Below, piece after piece: positions 43,960 through 56,005 of a stretch of DNA of 64,000 nt. This stretch comes from Beroe forskalii. Taxonomy: Eukaryota > Ctenophora > Nuda > Beroida > Beroidae. The stretch covers positions 124,001-188,000 of the forward strand of contig WFMF01000191.1 of NCBI GenBank assembly GCA_011033025.1. The letters run 5' to 3'. A program made the translations under genes and the position numbers. Under the pieces are notes generated by a model. It saw nothing but the letters and a program-made list of their open reading frames with translations. It was not told where the DNA came from and made no database searches. Positions within the stretch are counted from its first letter, which is position 1; the number at the start of each line of letters is the position of its first letter.

Positions 43960-44660
43960 CTGGTGAACTGGCGACCGGACAGTTGCTATTTGAGGCATAC
44001 ATTGGTAAGCGAGACACATATTGGAACGTACTCGTATACGAGACGCGTAGTGTGGCGTACTGGTATACGACTCAGGTATTGTGATGTACTGATATTTACA
44101 ACACGTAGTGTGGAGTACTGGTATTACTGGTATGTGAGACATGTACTAAGCGGTTACATGTCGAAGTGGTGACCGTATACCGCAACTTACATGGTCGAGG
44201 CGACAGCCGAGACTGTGAAAGATGGATAATGGACGAGGCGTGCCGAGTTCATCATCGAAGGTATACGGTCACAGCTGAGATCATGGAACCGGATTATACC
44301 CCGACCGGAAACAGCTGAGACCGACTATTCTACGGCCAAACAACAGTATTTCTTCCCACTCGGGTCTGACGACCCTCGTCCGGATTCAACGCTTAAGTAG
44401 ATTTTTGAGTGCTCCTTTATAAAATCAGATTTCATTTTAAGATTTTTGCACTGTTATTCAGTGGAGACCGTAATAACCAAACTTACACGGTCGCTAAAAC
44501 AAGCTTGGGAGGGGTATAATGTGACTTACTGGTATACACGCGTCAGAGTGTACCTACCGAAATGCACCTATGGCCGTGAGACACAAGTAGACCGTGAGAC
44601 ACAAAAGGCAGGCATGGATCCATGGGGGCGTGCTGGGGGCGTGCGCACGCCCCCAAACGA
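43960..44660. other. Palindrome-rich intergenic stretch
   Basis: Contains GTGACCGTATACC (44169) and its inverse GGTATACGGTCAC (44260), repeated GTACTGGTAT words, and the perfect 20-bp palindrome GGGGGCGTGCGCACGCCCCC at 44635-44654. No coding or RNA signal. Confidence 0.5.
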
Positions 44661-44801
44661 AAATTTGGAGGCGAGCTCTTGGCGTGCGCTTCAAAAATTT
44701 GAAATAAAAATCAACATCAGAATTGAAAATGAAGGACAGGAAAATTTATGAAAGTTAATTTCTTAAACACAAATAAGTAGTGCATTCAAATCTGAACAAA
44801 T

Positions 44802-46039
44802 CTAAAAAGACACGACAATGCCATTGTGTACACGGTTTGTGTGATACTTTCCATCAATCAAAACACTGTTCTCAGCCACCATATCGTAAATCTGTCTCTT
44901 CGTTTCCGCGCTCAGTTCACTGTGCTCTGCTTGCAAGAAGAAAGATATCACTTCGTCATAACCAGGAACGATGTTCCCTCTAATGTAATCATCCACCTCC
45001 TCGTTGACTGGACCCCCGTAACAGATATAGACAAACCAGGAGATAACTCCTTTAGTTTGGGGATCACTCTTTCCGTTGTCAGTGTGGTATTCTGGATTAC
45101 TTTGCTCAGTGAAAAGACGCTTGGGTCACTTTTTTCCACCAGTAATGTTTGCATTTTCGAGGATACTCCAGTTCCTTGAATGATAATGAGAACTTTGCCG
45201 CCAGGTTTTAACAACTTCATAGCGTGTATAACTGTCTCACACGGCTTCTCAAAAACGTAAAGTGTGTGTGAAAACAGGATGAAGTCGAATTTCTCTGATC
45301 TGCTTTCCTCGCCAAATTCGAAGTTTTCGTCAAATCCAGATTGAATAATGTCAAATTCCGTTCCGAAGCCGAGGTTATTCATAACAATATTTAGTTTTTC
45401 AGCTAACTCAGGGTTCGGTTCGATTGCACAAATGTAATTTAATTTCAAACCAAGGTCTTCAACAAGATGTTTTTCAAAATTCCCTCTTCCTGCTCCAACG
45501 CTGAAATATTTTGACATAAGAAATATTTGGCTCAAATTATATCCAGAAGATCGTAACTTTTTAATTAGGGGGATCCCACCATGACCATGGTCATGTAAAC
45601 CGGAAATTTCGCCAATAGTCAAGGTCAAAACTATTTTGACATTTTGACCATGGCTTAATCGTACAGTAGTTAGATTCTTAAATGGTCAAAAATGGTGCTA
45701 TTTTTAGCAAAAATTTGTCACTTTTTCGAAAATTTGGTGCGCATATTTTGACCAAATGGTCAAAATATGATGGGCTATGGTACACCTGACTCAGGCCAAA
45801 TAGTCATACAATCATGGTCGTGCCCCCCCCCCCCCATTAACAAAATAATCTGATCTTGAATGATTATGATAAAAGTAATACCTTAACATGCTTATAGGTT
45901 TCGTATCGAATTGATTTTCTCGGATAACTTGGCTGGCAATACGTGACATGACTCCGTATTGACTCGTCTTTGTTTGATAATACTGAAAGGTCCGTGCGTA
46001 TCCCTCCTCAGTCAGGGCTGGAACTTTTTCTAGTGGCAT
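44802..46039 (-). CDS. HNMT: Histamine N-methyltransferase-like SAM-dependent methyltransferase, 2 exons
   Basis: HNMT inactivates histamine in the cytosol by moving a methyl group from S-adenosylmethionine to the imidazole ring. Exon 1 (46039-45882) gives the N-terminus with GYARTFQYYQTKTSQYG; exon 2 (45500-44802) joins in phase as KPISML-SVGAGRGNFEKHL, the SAM-binding glycine loop, followed by CAIEPNPELAEKLN (acidic residue for the ribose). KFDFILFSHTLYVFEKPCE and LKPGGKVLIIIQG match the HNMT fold, and the C-terminus VDDYIRGN to IVVSF aligns with the human end. About 284 residues against 292 in human. The frame changes between about 45013 and 44994, next to a run of five C on plus. This is either an assembly slip in the homopolymer or a real lesion. 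The substrate need not be histamine in an invertebrate. Confidence 0.78.
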
Positions 46040-46773
46040 AGTTCTTTCCTGAGGAATATTGTCAATTAGATGTGGATCAGTTTTTAATAACAGTTTGCTT
46101 ATTTTGTCCTGTTCCCAATGTTGGTGATGCCATAATTGGACATATGTGATAACAATTGAGTTTAATTATAAGTTTATTGTTAGGACAGTGTTAGCAGTTA
46201 TGGAATAATATAACAATAATTTAGCGTTTTAAAGAAGGGGACCAATCACAGTGAGACAAGCTGTCAGTGCAGTTGTAGGGACCAATAAAAGAACGGGAAA
46301 CAAGGTAACTGGACCTGAGGACCAATCAAAGTGAAGCACTTTCCAATAGCCATGAGCTTTGGTTATATTGACCGTGTTTACACACAGTAAGTTTGTGCGG
46401 TCCTCTCGGTTTAGATTGTGTTGCTGATGTTTGGCTAGAGACTAGGAGGAACCTCAAGATGGAACGAGTTAGCAGTGTGACAGGGGAGAAGATTCAGCTG
46501 AACTAAGGGACTTAAAGGACAACTACAATACGAAACATGTCAGGGGAGAACTACAGAAGTACAGAGGATAAAGAACGAGAGGAGCACCACGTACACAGCA
46601 CAATGGAGGAGTCAGCAAAGAGGACCAGCATGACGGGGCAGGAATAAGGGAGATAACAGATTTGTTACTGAATGTTGATATTTGTGTATATTTTCAATAT
46701 ATCCCCACTTTAATTTCTTCACAAGCGTGTCCTGACTTAGACAAAATAAAACATAGAATCCTTTATGTTTATA
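45810..46773. repeat. Segmental duplication, copy 1: HNMT exon 1, flank and LTR
   Basis: Matches 49896-50856 closely, starting at ATGGTCG and the C run just past the exon 1 donor and ending at the LTR end. The copies differ at scattered bases, so the duplication is fairly recent. Confidence 0.88.
46119..46773 (+). mobile_element. Solo LTR upstream of the HNMT-like gene
   Basis: A fossil LTR of 655 bp starting TGTTGGTGATGCC and ending CTTTATGTTTATA, flanked by CCAA on both sides (46115-46118, 46774-46777). It has several GACCAAT boxes, a TATA-like stretch and AATAAA near the 3' end, all on plus. It lies head-to-head with the HNMT-like gene, whose ATG is about 80 bp away. Superfamily not determined; a 4-bp target duplication would fit Gypsy-type elements. 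Confidence 0.7.
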
Positions 46774-49272
46774 CCAATCGCGTTTTTGTTTTACAAAAAG
46801 GCATTGAGAAAAGGTTAGCAGGGATCGTGTTTTGTGGGGGTTGTGTGTATACTACCTTTACGCGTACTGTTAAATCTGAAATAGGTGGTGTGCTGCGCGC
46901 GTTTTATTGGTTTCAATTAAATTATCATTTTTCTTTAAGCAGGAGGCAATAATTGACAATGAGCAATAAAGTTCGATCATGATTTCGCTGAAGAAAGTAA
47001 GAGATGAAAATTTGTCCCAGTATCAAATATAAGAAATGTAACAAATGTAACAAATGAAGAAATCTGCATCTTCAATCTTGGCTAATAATCCTTTTTTATC
47101 TTCAAGTTGGCACAGTGGATCCTGAAATCACAAATTCCGACGCCCAGGAAGAAGCATTTGCTTAATAGTCGCCATGAGTATTGAGCAATCTTCGATCAAG
47201 TGAGCTCTGGCAATGGTATGTATCTAAGCAACATAACATCAAAATGCAGAAATTTGTAAGGACAGAAAATAATGTGATTACGTATGATACCATTATTTTC
47301 ATCAATGGAAACGCTTGATAATGCGCAACGTTTGATATGGGCACAAGACGTCGCACAAAACTCAAAAGGAAACAACCATGAATGAATGCGTGCGTGCGCA
47401 AACAGAACATGGCAGGTGTTCATGAATTAATTTGCGCGCGCAATAAAATGCACGTGCGACTGGTGGTCACGTACGAACCTCATTGTAATTTATGGAATTT
47501 AAGCGATCACCGAGGTTACAGAAAAAGAGCGCCATTATTGTTTTCAGTTTATACTTACGAATGGAATATTTATAACATTGATTCAATAATATTATCATTG
47601 CGATGTGACACTTGATATAGATACTTAGATAAAGGGTTTTATCGTCAACTCATCCTGTCAGTAAGCAAGACGGACAATGGCCGACGGCGTGTTCTAATGA
47701 CAGCGTGTTTAATGTAAGCCCCGATGAACAGGAAATTAAGCGCCTGCTTACGGAATCAACGGGCACAAGAGATATGCCTGCAGGCGCATTTCTTGTTGCA
47801 ACTTTAAGAGAAGAGTGAATATCTGATTAAGAAGGTGAGCCTGCTAGCCATCAAAATTACGAAAAGAGAAATTATGATCCGATCCCAGTTAAGCCAACCT
47901 CAAGTATCAGCTTTGAACATTATTAACAATTTATTAATCGTTGCACTCTCAGGCCAGCTTATTTGCAAATAGTCAGAAACTCTGAATAATCCTTCCACCC
48001 TTCTCAAAATTCGTTTCCTTTAAGTTCATGAGGCCATTTAACTTCTAGGTAGACATTTCTGGGAATAGAAAGGGGACGTACTGATGTCAAGGATTAGGAT
48101 AACACATTAACACGGATTGCCTTGATAATTACTTTTTATTACGTTGTAATGTGTACACAATTTGAAGGGGTGTGTTCCGGGGTGGGTGTGGTCAGGAGAA
48201 GGATTAGAGGGGATCAATTGGGATCGGGAGCTTACGAGGACACAGTATGAGACAGGCAATAAATATTCCTTCAAGAGCAACGTACAGGAAATTAATGCGA
48301 AAAAATTAAAAATCACAAGACCGTGAAACCACCTTCTCTCCCTTATCTTACCTAAAAAATCCCTGAAATACTAAAACATGAAACCAAAAGAAACCCAGAA
48401 ACCTGATAAAACCACGTTTTATTAACTCTAATTACCCACAAGTGAACACCTGTTTCCCCGTACGTCTAATTATTATTAAGCAAATAAGCAACTGTGTACA
48501 CATCCTCATCAAAATAGCTAAAATAGAACCAGACATACGGGTTTTCTTGACGAAAAGAATCATACTTCCCAATATCTTTCACTTTACGAAACACAATTCT
48601 GCATTTCATCTGGATTTATTGCCGTTATTATGAACTTCATGATTGGCATGAATTTCAATCACATTTTTAAATCTCGATTGTAAATCGCATTCCTATCATG
48701 ATCCAATCAGAGCTATAGTCCAGAGAGCTATAGTCCATGTAAAATTGTAAAATCAAATGTCAAATTGTGACCCTTAATTAATTGATCACGTAATTCAGTT
48801 CATGATTTCATGAGTTTTGTTATTCTCAATTATCGAGCTCAGTTCCATCAGGTTGACCGCCATCACCCACCAGGCTGCAATCCCTCGCCACCAGAAAGCC
48901 ACCAGTACCCGTCTTCCATTTCTCGTATCACTCCATCACCACATTCATTTACCCAAAGTATGAAGTCGCATTACAGGTTGTTATGTAACCAAATTCCCCA
49001 CTTCTCTGTCGTGATCCTTTATCATAATCTTCACACTATTCCGTAATCATGATAAACTTCGTAATCTTTAATCTTTGTAACACTTTACATCTTTTTTGTG
49101 ATCCTTTATCACAATCTTCACATGATAAACTACTTAACCTTTAATCTTGGTAATACTTTTCATCTTAACAGTGCTTCACTTCACGTAATTGTTGATAAAC
49201 TTTTGTTTCGTCGAACATGTTCTCTCATTTCTTTCCAACTTTCCTCATTAATGAAGGTATGATGAAACTTAC
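46774..49272. other. Intergenic DNA between the HNMT-like gene and the orphan exon
   Basis: Mostly AT-rich with no recognised gene. 47630-47818 on plus contains a stop-free run of about 57 codons (with SPDEQEIKRLLTES and AGAFLVATLREE, then TGA) of protein-like composition but without an ATG near its start. It could be a last exon or a decayed gene piece. No repeats of note. Confidence 0.35.
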
Positions 49273-49440
49273 GTCATCGGGACACCTGGACCTCCGCAGT
49301 CTTGTTCCCTTGACTATCCACTGTACATCAGGAGTAAAGTATCCGATGATGTTTCCACCCCTATCAGCTCGTGTTCTTTCCTTGCAGTTCTTTTGAATGT
49401 TCTCTGAATACTTCAGACACCACACGTCAATGAAGGCTTG
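49273..49440 (-). CDS. Orphan 56-codon exon-like ORF, unknown family
   Basis: Reads QAFIDVWCLKYSENIQKN, then RGGNIIGYFTPDVQWIV, then RRSRCPDD. It is bounded by an acceptor-like ACTCCTAG (49441-49442) and a strong donor GTAAGT (from 49272), giving an exact 168-bp phase 0-0 exon. Composition is protein-like with three Cys (WC, NC, RC). I do not recognise the family. Partner exons were not found, since a minisatellite lies directly upstream and unassigned DNA downstream. It may be a stranded exon moved with the nearby duplication. Confidence 0.4.
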
Positions 49441-49895
49441 CTAGGAGTATGAGAGACTGGTCATCACTCGTAAGGAAGGCGTGGTAGAAGTAGGAGGGCT
49501 GGTGATCATCTTTAAGGAGGTGTGAAAGGAGTAGGAGGGCTGGTTAACACTCGTAAAGGAAGGCGTGAAAGGAGTAGGTGGGACTGGTCATCACTCGTCA
49601 AGTAAGTTATGATAGGAGTAGAAGGGCTCTTCATCACTCGTCAAGGAAGGTGTGGTAGGAGTAGGTGAGGCTGGTCATCACTCGTAAAGGAAGGTGTGGT
49701 AGGAGTAGGTGGGACTGGTCATCACTCGTCAAGGAAGGTGTGGTAGGAGTAGGTGAGGTTGGTCATCACTCGTAAAGGAAGGCGTATAAGGAGTAGGTGA
49801 AGCGGGTCATCACTCGTAAAGGGAGGCGTGAAAGGAGTAGGTGGGACTGGTCATCGTTCGTCAAGGAAGGTGTGATAGGAGTAGAAGGGCTCTTC
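49441..49895. repeat. Minisatellite, about 44-bp unit (GGTCATCACTCGTAAAGGAAGG)
   Basis: About ten units, each with CTGGTCATCACTCGT(A/C)AAGGAAGG and GTGGTAGGAGTAGGTG. It separates the orphan exon from the duplicated HNMT exon 1 and sits exactly at the duplication breakpoint. Confidence 0.88.
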
Positions 49896-49958
49896 ATCAT
49901 GGTCGCCCCCCCATTAACAAAATAATCTGATCTTGAATGATTATGATAAAAGTAATAC

Positions 49959-50115
49959 CTAACATGCTTATAGGTTTCGTATCGAATTGATTTTCTCGGA
50001 TAACTTGGCTGGCAATACGTGACATGACTCCGTATTGACTCGTCTTTGTTTGATAATACTGAAAGGTCCGTGCGTATCCCTCCTCAGTCAGGGCTGGAAC
50101 TTTTTCTAGTGACAT
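49959..50115 (-). pseudogene. Duplicated exon 1 of the HNMT-like gene, no exon 2
   Basis: Identical in meaning to exon 1 at 45882-46039 apart from MSLEKV for MPLEKV and one A fewer at the donor (TTAG/GTATTA for TTAAG/GTATTA), which changes the splice phase. No methyltransferase exon 2 follows; the sequence runs into the 44-bp minisatellite. Without the SAM-binding half it cannot encode an enzyme. Confidence 0.82.
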
Positions 50116-50194
50116 AGTTCTTTCCTGAGGAATATCGTCAATTAGATGTGGATCAGTTTTTAATAACAGTTTGCTTATTTTTTCCTGTTCCCAA

Positions 50195-50856
50195 TGTTGG
50201 TGATGCCATAATTGGACATATGTGATAACAATTGAGTTTAATTATAAGTTTATTGTTAGGCCAGTGTTAGCAGTTATGGAATATTATAACAATAATTTAG
50301 CGTTTTAAAGAAGGGGACCAATCACAGTGAGACACGCTGTCAGTGCAGTTGTAGGGACCAATAAGAGAACGGGAAACAAGGTAACTGGACCTGAGGACCA
50401 ATCAAAGTGAAGCACTTTCCAATAGCCATGAGCTTTGGTTATATTGACTGTGTTCACACACAGTAAGTTTGTGCTGTCCTCTCGGTTTAGATTGTGTTGC
50501 TGATGTTTGGCTAGAGACTAAGAGGATTCTCAAGATGGAACGAGTTAGCAGTGTGACAGGGGAGAAGATTCAGCTGAACTAAGGGACTTGAAGGACAACT
50601 ACAAGACAAAGCATGTCAGGGGAGAACTACAGAAGTACAGAGGTTAAAGTATATGAGAGGAGCACCACGTACACAGCACAATGGGGGAGTCAACTGCAAA
50701 AGGGACCTGCATGACGGGGCAGGAATAACGGAGATAACAGATTTGTTACTGAATGTTGATAATTGTGTATATTTTTAATATATCCCCACTTTAATTTCTT
50801 TACAAGCGTGTCCTGACTTAGACAACAAATAAAGCATAAAATCCTTGATGTTTATA
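50195..50856 (+). mobile_element. LTR 1 of an LTR-element chain
   Basis: Same LTR as 46119-46773, with the same left flank (GTTCCCAA) because it lies in the duplicated segment. Here it continues into an internal region, ATGGTGGCCGCGCGCTGAAA, the expected place of a primer-binding site. Confidence 0.7.
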
Positions 50857-53800
50857 ATGGTGGCCGCGCGCTGAAACTCGGATCTACGCCCAAAAACTCG
50901 AAGAGAGGGATAAGAGACAAGAGTGTTGAGTAGGAAAAACCTGATGTTATAATCACGGGACCATTTGAAAGGGGATAATAACATCTTGAATCACATCGAG
51001 ATGACGGGACAAATCGGAATGATAAACAGGGATTCTGCAAACTAGGAATATGGAAGCATCATTATGTCTATGACGGGAGCAGAACGGATGAAACTGAAGA
51101 AATCATGAATCAAGTTTGAAAATGAGCATGGCACGGAGTGAAATGGGAGTTAATAAGAATAAGATGAATAGATGATGGGAATGAATTTTGTATAATAAAA
51201 TGGAAGAGTCAGACTAATGAAGATAACTACACTGCCTGAGATAAGGGGGTACAGAGGTTGGCAAATGTTCTAATAACAGGAGCCATGCCCTCGACACCCA
51301 ACACAGCACTGGATGTGATCACGGGCATGCCCTGTAATAACTTTGTGGATTAACGAGTGCGAAGCGAGGGAGGCCTTACGGTTGAAGACCAATGGTCACT
51401 GGTGTCTTCCGCCGCCTGGGAAACCTCGATCCGCACGCTAGCCACATTGACACAAACGAGAAGCTCCTCAGGGCACTGCCCAGAGACGTAGCCTCCTCGA
51501 ACACGATCCAATAACGCCAATTCTAGTATTGACCAGCGGTTCACCGTGTGCTTCCTCGAGGGACGAGTATGGAGGACCGGAGAAGGTAACTATGACATTG
51601 TGTGTTATACTGATGGATCTAGAATTAACGACCAATCAGGAGCAGGGTGGTGATACGTGAGGGCCACATTTGGCCCACCTGAATCACAGTGAACCCTACC
51701 ACCTGCAAACACAGTACAGTGTTCCAGCGGGAAGTCTTTGCAGTCGCAAAGACAGCCGAAATCTACAGGAACACGCACTGAAGGACAGCAAGATCTGATA
51801 AACTGTGACAGTAAATCTGCTATCCATGTGATTAACAGCACGATTATCAAGAACAAGATGCCCTCAGGGCTAAAAACTCTCAACGCACTGGGCCAATCCA
51901 ATGACGTAACACTCAGCTGATACCGGCCCATAGTGGTTTTGTGGGAATGAGTTGGCCGACCTTACGGCTTAAAGCTGGGTCGGCCAATGAAAACAACAGC
52001 GCCACCAGTGTCTTTTCCTATTCCGCTGCAACGTCTGTTACGCGGCTCTTAGAGGAAGACGTTTGAGGTCTGACCAGCTCTTCAAGGCCGCTCCTCCCAG
52101 AATGTTCGGGCATTATGTGGAGGGACAGATTTGCTAAGGAGCTGCGCAGCATGGGCAGAAGGGACCCGAGAGTGGCCACTCAACTTCTGACTGGCCACGC
52201 AGCCCTAAACTACCACCTCAAGAAACTGAACCTCGCTGTGAATACAACTTGTCCACTCTGCCTGAGTGAAGAAGAGACGGTGTCACATTTCTCGGAATGT
52301 GCCCTGTCCTAAGCAGTATTTGGGCGGAGTTCTTCGGTACCTACTACTGCTCAGGGACCGACATCTTCGACAAGTTCAAGATAAACAGGATTGTTAGCCA
52401 CACAGCTCATAGGACTGGGCGACTGAAACCTAGAAAAGCCGACAACGATCCCTGCAGCAACTAACCTTGGGATCCTCCTGGTCTTGCGACAGGAAGATCC
52501 AGTTTACAGGGCACCACGGGTCCTGACCCGGGTTAGGACCCGACGGCACCCCGGATCACCAACACTTCATCCATCCCACCTAGAGCTCCTCAGCTTCCTG
52601 TCCAACCTGCCTGGTCCCAGCTAGCTGGAAGCTCTAACCCACTCCCTTCCCTACCCTACCCCCAGTGCCCCTCCCTGGATCAGTATGGGTAGTTCCTCCC
52701 CAAGGGAAACTGTCCCCACTGGTCCTCCTGGCTCCAGTTCTAGTGTTGGTGACCATCAGGACGCCAGGAATAGGTACAATTATTTTTCCTCCCCTGACAT
52801 ATGATGGATACCAACACTAGACAAAAAGAGATATGCCATGGCTGCTCAAAACAAATACTGAAACATCATACATTTGTTGTTTGTAGTTACTGCCAAAAAA
52901 TCTGTCACTTAAATGTGCCAAGAAACTTTACCCTTTAACTTTACTGATGAAACTTGGACTTGTTGGGAGTGCAGCCCTTGAAGAACCAAGATATAATCCA
53001 TTTAAAGCATTAAAATATGACAAATACTCCCAGCCTGATACTGAAAATTTTAGTGAAATTCAAGATTGAACACTTGCTTAATGGCTGTAAGAGGTATAGC
53101 CTAGATGATCTTAGCAATATAGTAACTGAATCAAACAAACAGATATCTATTATGTTTAATAATATTGATGGTGACATCAAACTTTGATACATTCACCACT
53201 GAACTAACATTAAAGAATGAAAATTTTTCAATCCTTGCATTAGCTGAAACTAATCTAGATGAAAGCAACAATAATCTCTTTAACATAAAAGGTTACCAAT
53301 CAACATACCAGTCTAAGATTAGTGGCAAACACAAGGGAAGTGGTCTTGCAATTTATGTTAAGGAATCACTTCTCTTTAGTGAATTAAGTATATACAATCA
53401 ATGCTCACCTAATCTTGAATCACTATTTATATCAATAAACAATACCAGCAATCAAAACCCTGTAACAATAGGTGTACTATATAGACCCCCAAGTGGAGAC
53501 GAGCACATATTTATCTCTGAACTGAATGTACTGCTCCAAAAATTACCACTTAACAATGTATATATTTGTGGGGACTTGAATATCGATATACTTAAAAATT
53601 CAAAGTCCAAATTTGAAGATGTCATATTTAGTAATGGATTTGCACCATTAATCTCAATAGCCTCACACACCACAAACCTGGGTGCATACCATCCTGTATT
53701 GATAACATACTAACTAACTCTACAGATTCTGTTACCACTTCTGGTACTTGTGATATTATATCAGGTCACCATTGTCCTGTTTTCTGTACAACATTAATTG

Positions 53801-56005
53801 AATTGAATTCATGTTGCAATAAGTCTACTAGTTTACCAAAGTATGATTTTAATGAAAGTAATATGATAAAATTTGAAAATGAATTCACTGGATTCTTACA
53901 GAGCAAGAACTACTTTGTAGGTCCCATTTTTGATGAACAAAACTTTGATGAATTACTCAATAACATCAACAAACTTGTTGAAAGTTGTTTTATTATGGAT
54001 GAAAAGCTCTTGAAAAGTAAACGTAACAGAATCACCAACCCATGGATCACCTCAGGAATTATTGCTTCTATAGCCAAGAAGGATTACCTCTACAACCTTT
54101 GGAGGCAGTCTATGAAAAAACTTAAATCTAAGGAAGGTGACCCATTACTTTATGATAAATATAAGGAATACCGCAAGGCACTTAAAAATACAATTAATTC
54201 TGCTAAGAGGATGCATAAACAGAAGAAATTTGACAAGGCAAATGGAAACAGTAGAGAGACTTGGAAAATTATTAATGAAATACGTGGAAACAGAAAGGCA
54301 AAAATAAGGCCATCGTTTATTATAGACGGCCATGTAGTTGAAGAAAGGAGAGCTATAGCTAATGGATTCAATAAATACTTTACATCTATTGCTTCTAAAC
54401 TTAATGAATGTGACGATGGTATACCCATAGAACCTATTCCTAATTTTAAGGACTACCTTAAGGGTTCTGTAGAGGCAAGTATATTTCTAGATCCATGCAC
54501 TACAGATGAAATTAATGAAATTATTGGTGAGTTTTCAGCCAACAAAGCTAGTGATATACCAGTCAAAGCTCTCAAATCTGTTTCAAGCATTACTTCCCCA
54601 TATTATTAGAAAAATTCTTTAATGTATTCATGTCTGTAGGGGTTTTTCCAAAAATCTTAAAAACAGGGATAGTAAGCCCAGTCTATAAAAAAGATGACCC
54701 TCAAAAATTCGATAATTATAGACCTATCTCAACACTTCCAATCTTTAGTAAAATATTTGAGAAAATTCTTTATAGGCGTATTTATAGCTTTCTTATTACT
54801 AAAAATATACTCTATGAAAAACAATTTGGGTTTCGCAAGGATCACTCAACTTCTCATGCAATAAACTACTCTGTTAAGTATATTACTGATAAAATTGAAC
54901 AAAAAGAAACATGTTATAGGGATATTCCTTGACTTAAGCAAAGCATTTTGACACAATATGCCACAGAAAACTTGTTCATAAACTAAATCATTATGGAATC
55001 CGTGGAAATTGTCTTACACTTATAACTAGTTATCTATCTACTCGTCAACAAATCACCAAATTCGATGGGGTCCAATCTGAAGCAGACCCCATTCTTTTTG
55101 GTGTACCTCAAGGTTCTGTACTTGGTCCTCTATTATTTCTAATCTATATAAATGACATTATTCACTCAGATGAAGGCGAATTCGTTATATTTGCAGATGA
55201 CACAAATGTATTTATTACAGCTGATAACCAAAAGGAAGCATATAAGCTGGCTAATAAGGTCCTTAAATATTGCAACATACATGAAAGCTAATCAACTCCA
55301 TATCAACCTTAGTAAATGTGCTTATATGTACTTTAGACCTAACTTTAATCATAATGAGCGCTTATCCTGTGCTCGATGCTCCATATACAACCATGACCAA
55401 ACCCTAACTCTACACAATCAGAAGATCAAAAAAGTTGATAAAATACGATTTCTAGGTGTAATTATTGATGATAAACTGAATTGGGATAGTCAAATAGAAC
55501 ATCTCGAAAATAAAATCCTATCTACTATTGTACTTGTAAAACGTAAAGAAATTCATCCCCTCCTCACACTTCTCTAAAATTTACCAATCACTATTCTTAC
55601 CACACCTTACCTATGGATTATCATGCTGGGGAGGTGTTTACCAGTCTAAGCTACAAAAACTGTTTAATCTACAGAAGCGCTGTATACGTATCCTATTTGG
55701 TGAAACTTATTCATTTGACCATCCTGAATATTATGCTTCCTGTGCTAGAGCTAAAACATATGTAGAACACACTACGATCTTGAACATACTAAACCTTTAT
55801 TTAATAAGCATGGGTTACTCACCCTTCAGAATATCTATACCCTAAGGACCTTGATGGAGATTCTAAAAACATTAAAATACCAGTCTCCATCTCCAATCTA
55901 TGAAAACCTTAAACTCTGCCCCAGAACTAACAACTTTAAACTCCTTGTTCCTAAGCACAACCTTGATATATCTAAGAATAACTTTTTTGTACATTCTGTT
56001 AATAT

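Noticed and set aside
44446-44751. Plus-strand 101-codon ORF beside the HNMT-like gene
   Set aside because: It crosses the GC palindrome and has no family resemblance or splice context.
44826-45179. Plus-strand ORF opposite HNMT exon 2
   Set aside because: Antisense shadow of the methyltransferase coding sequence.
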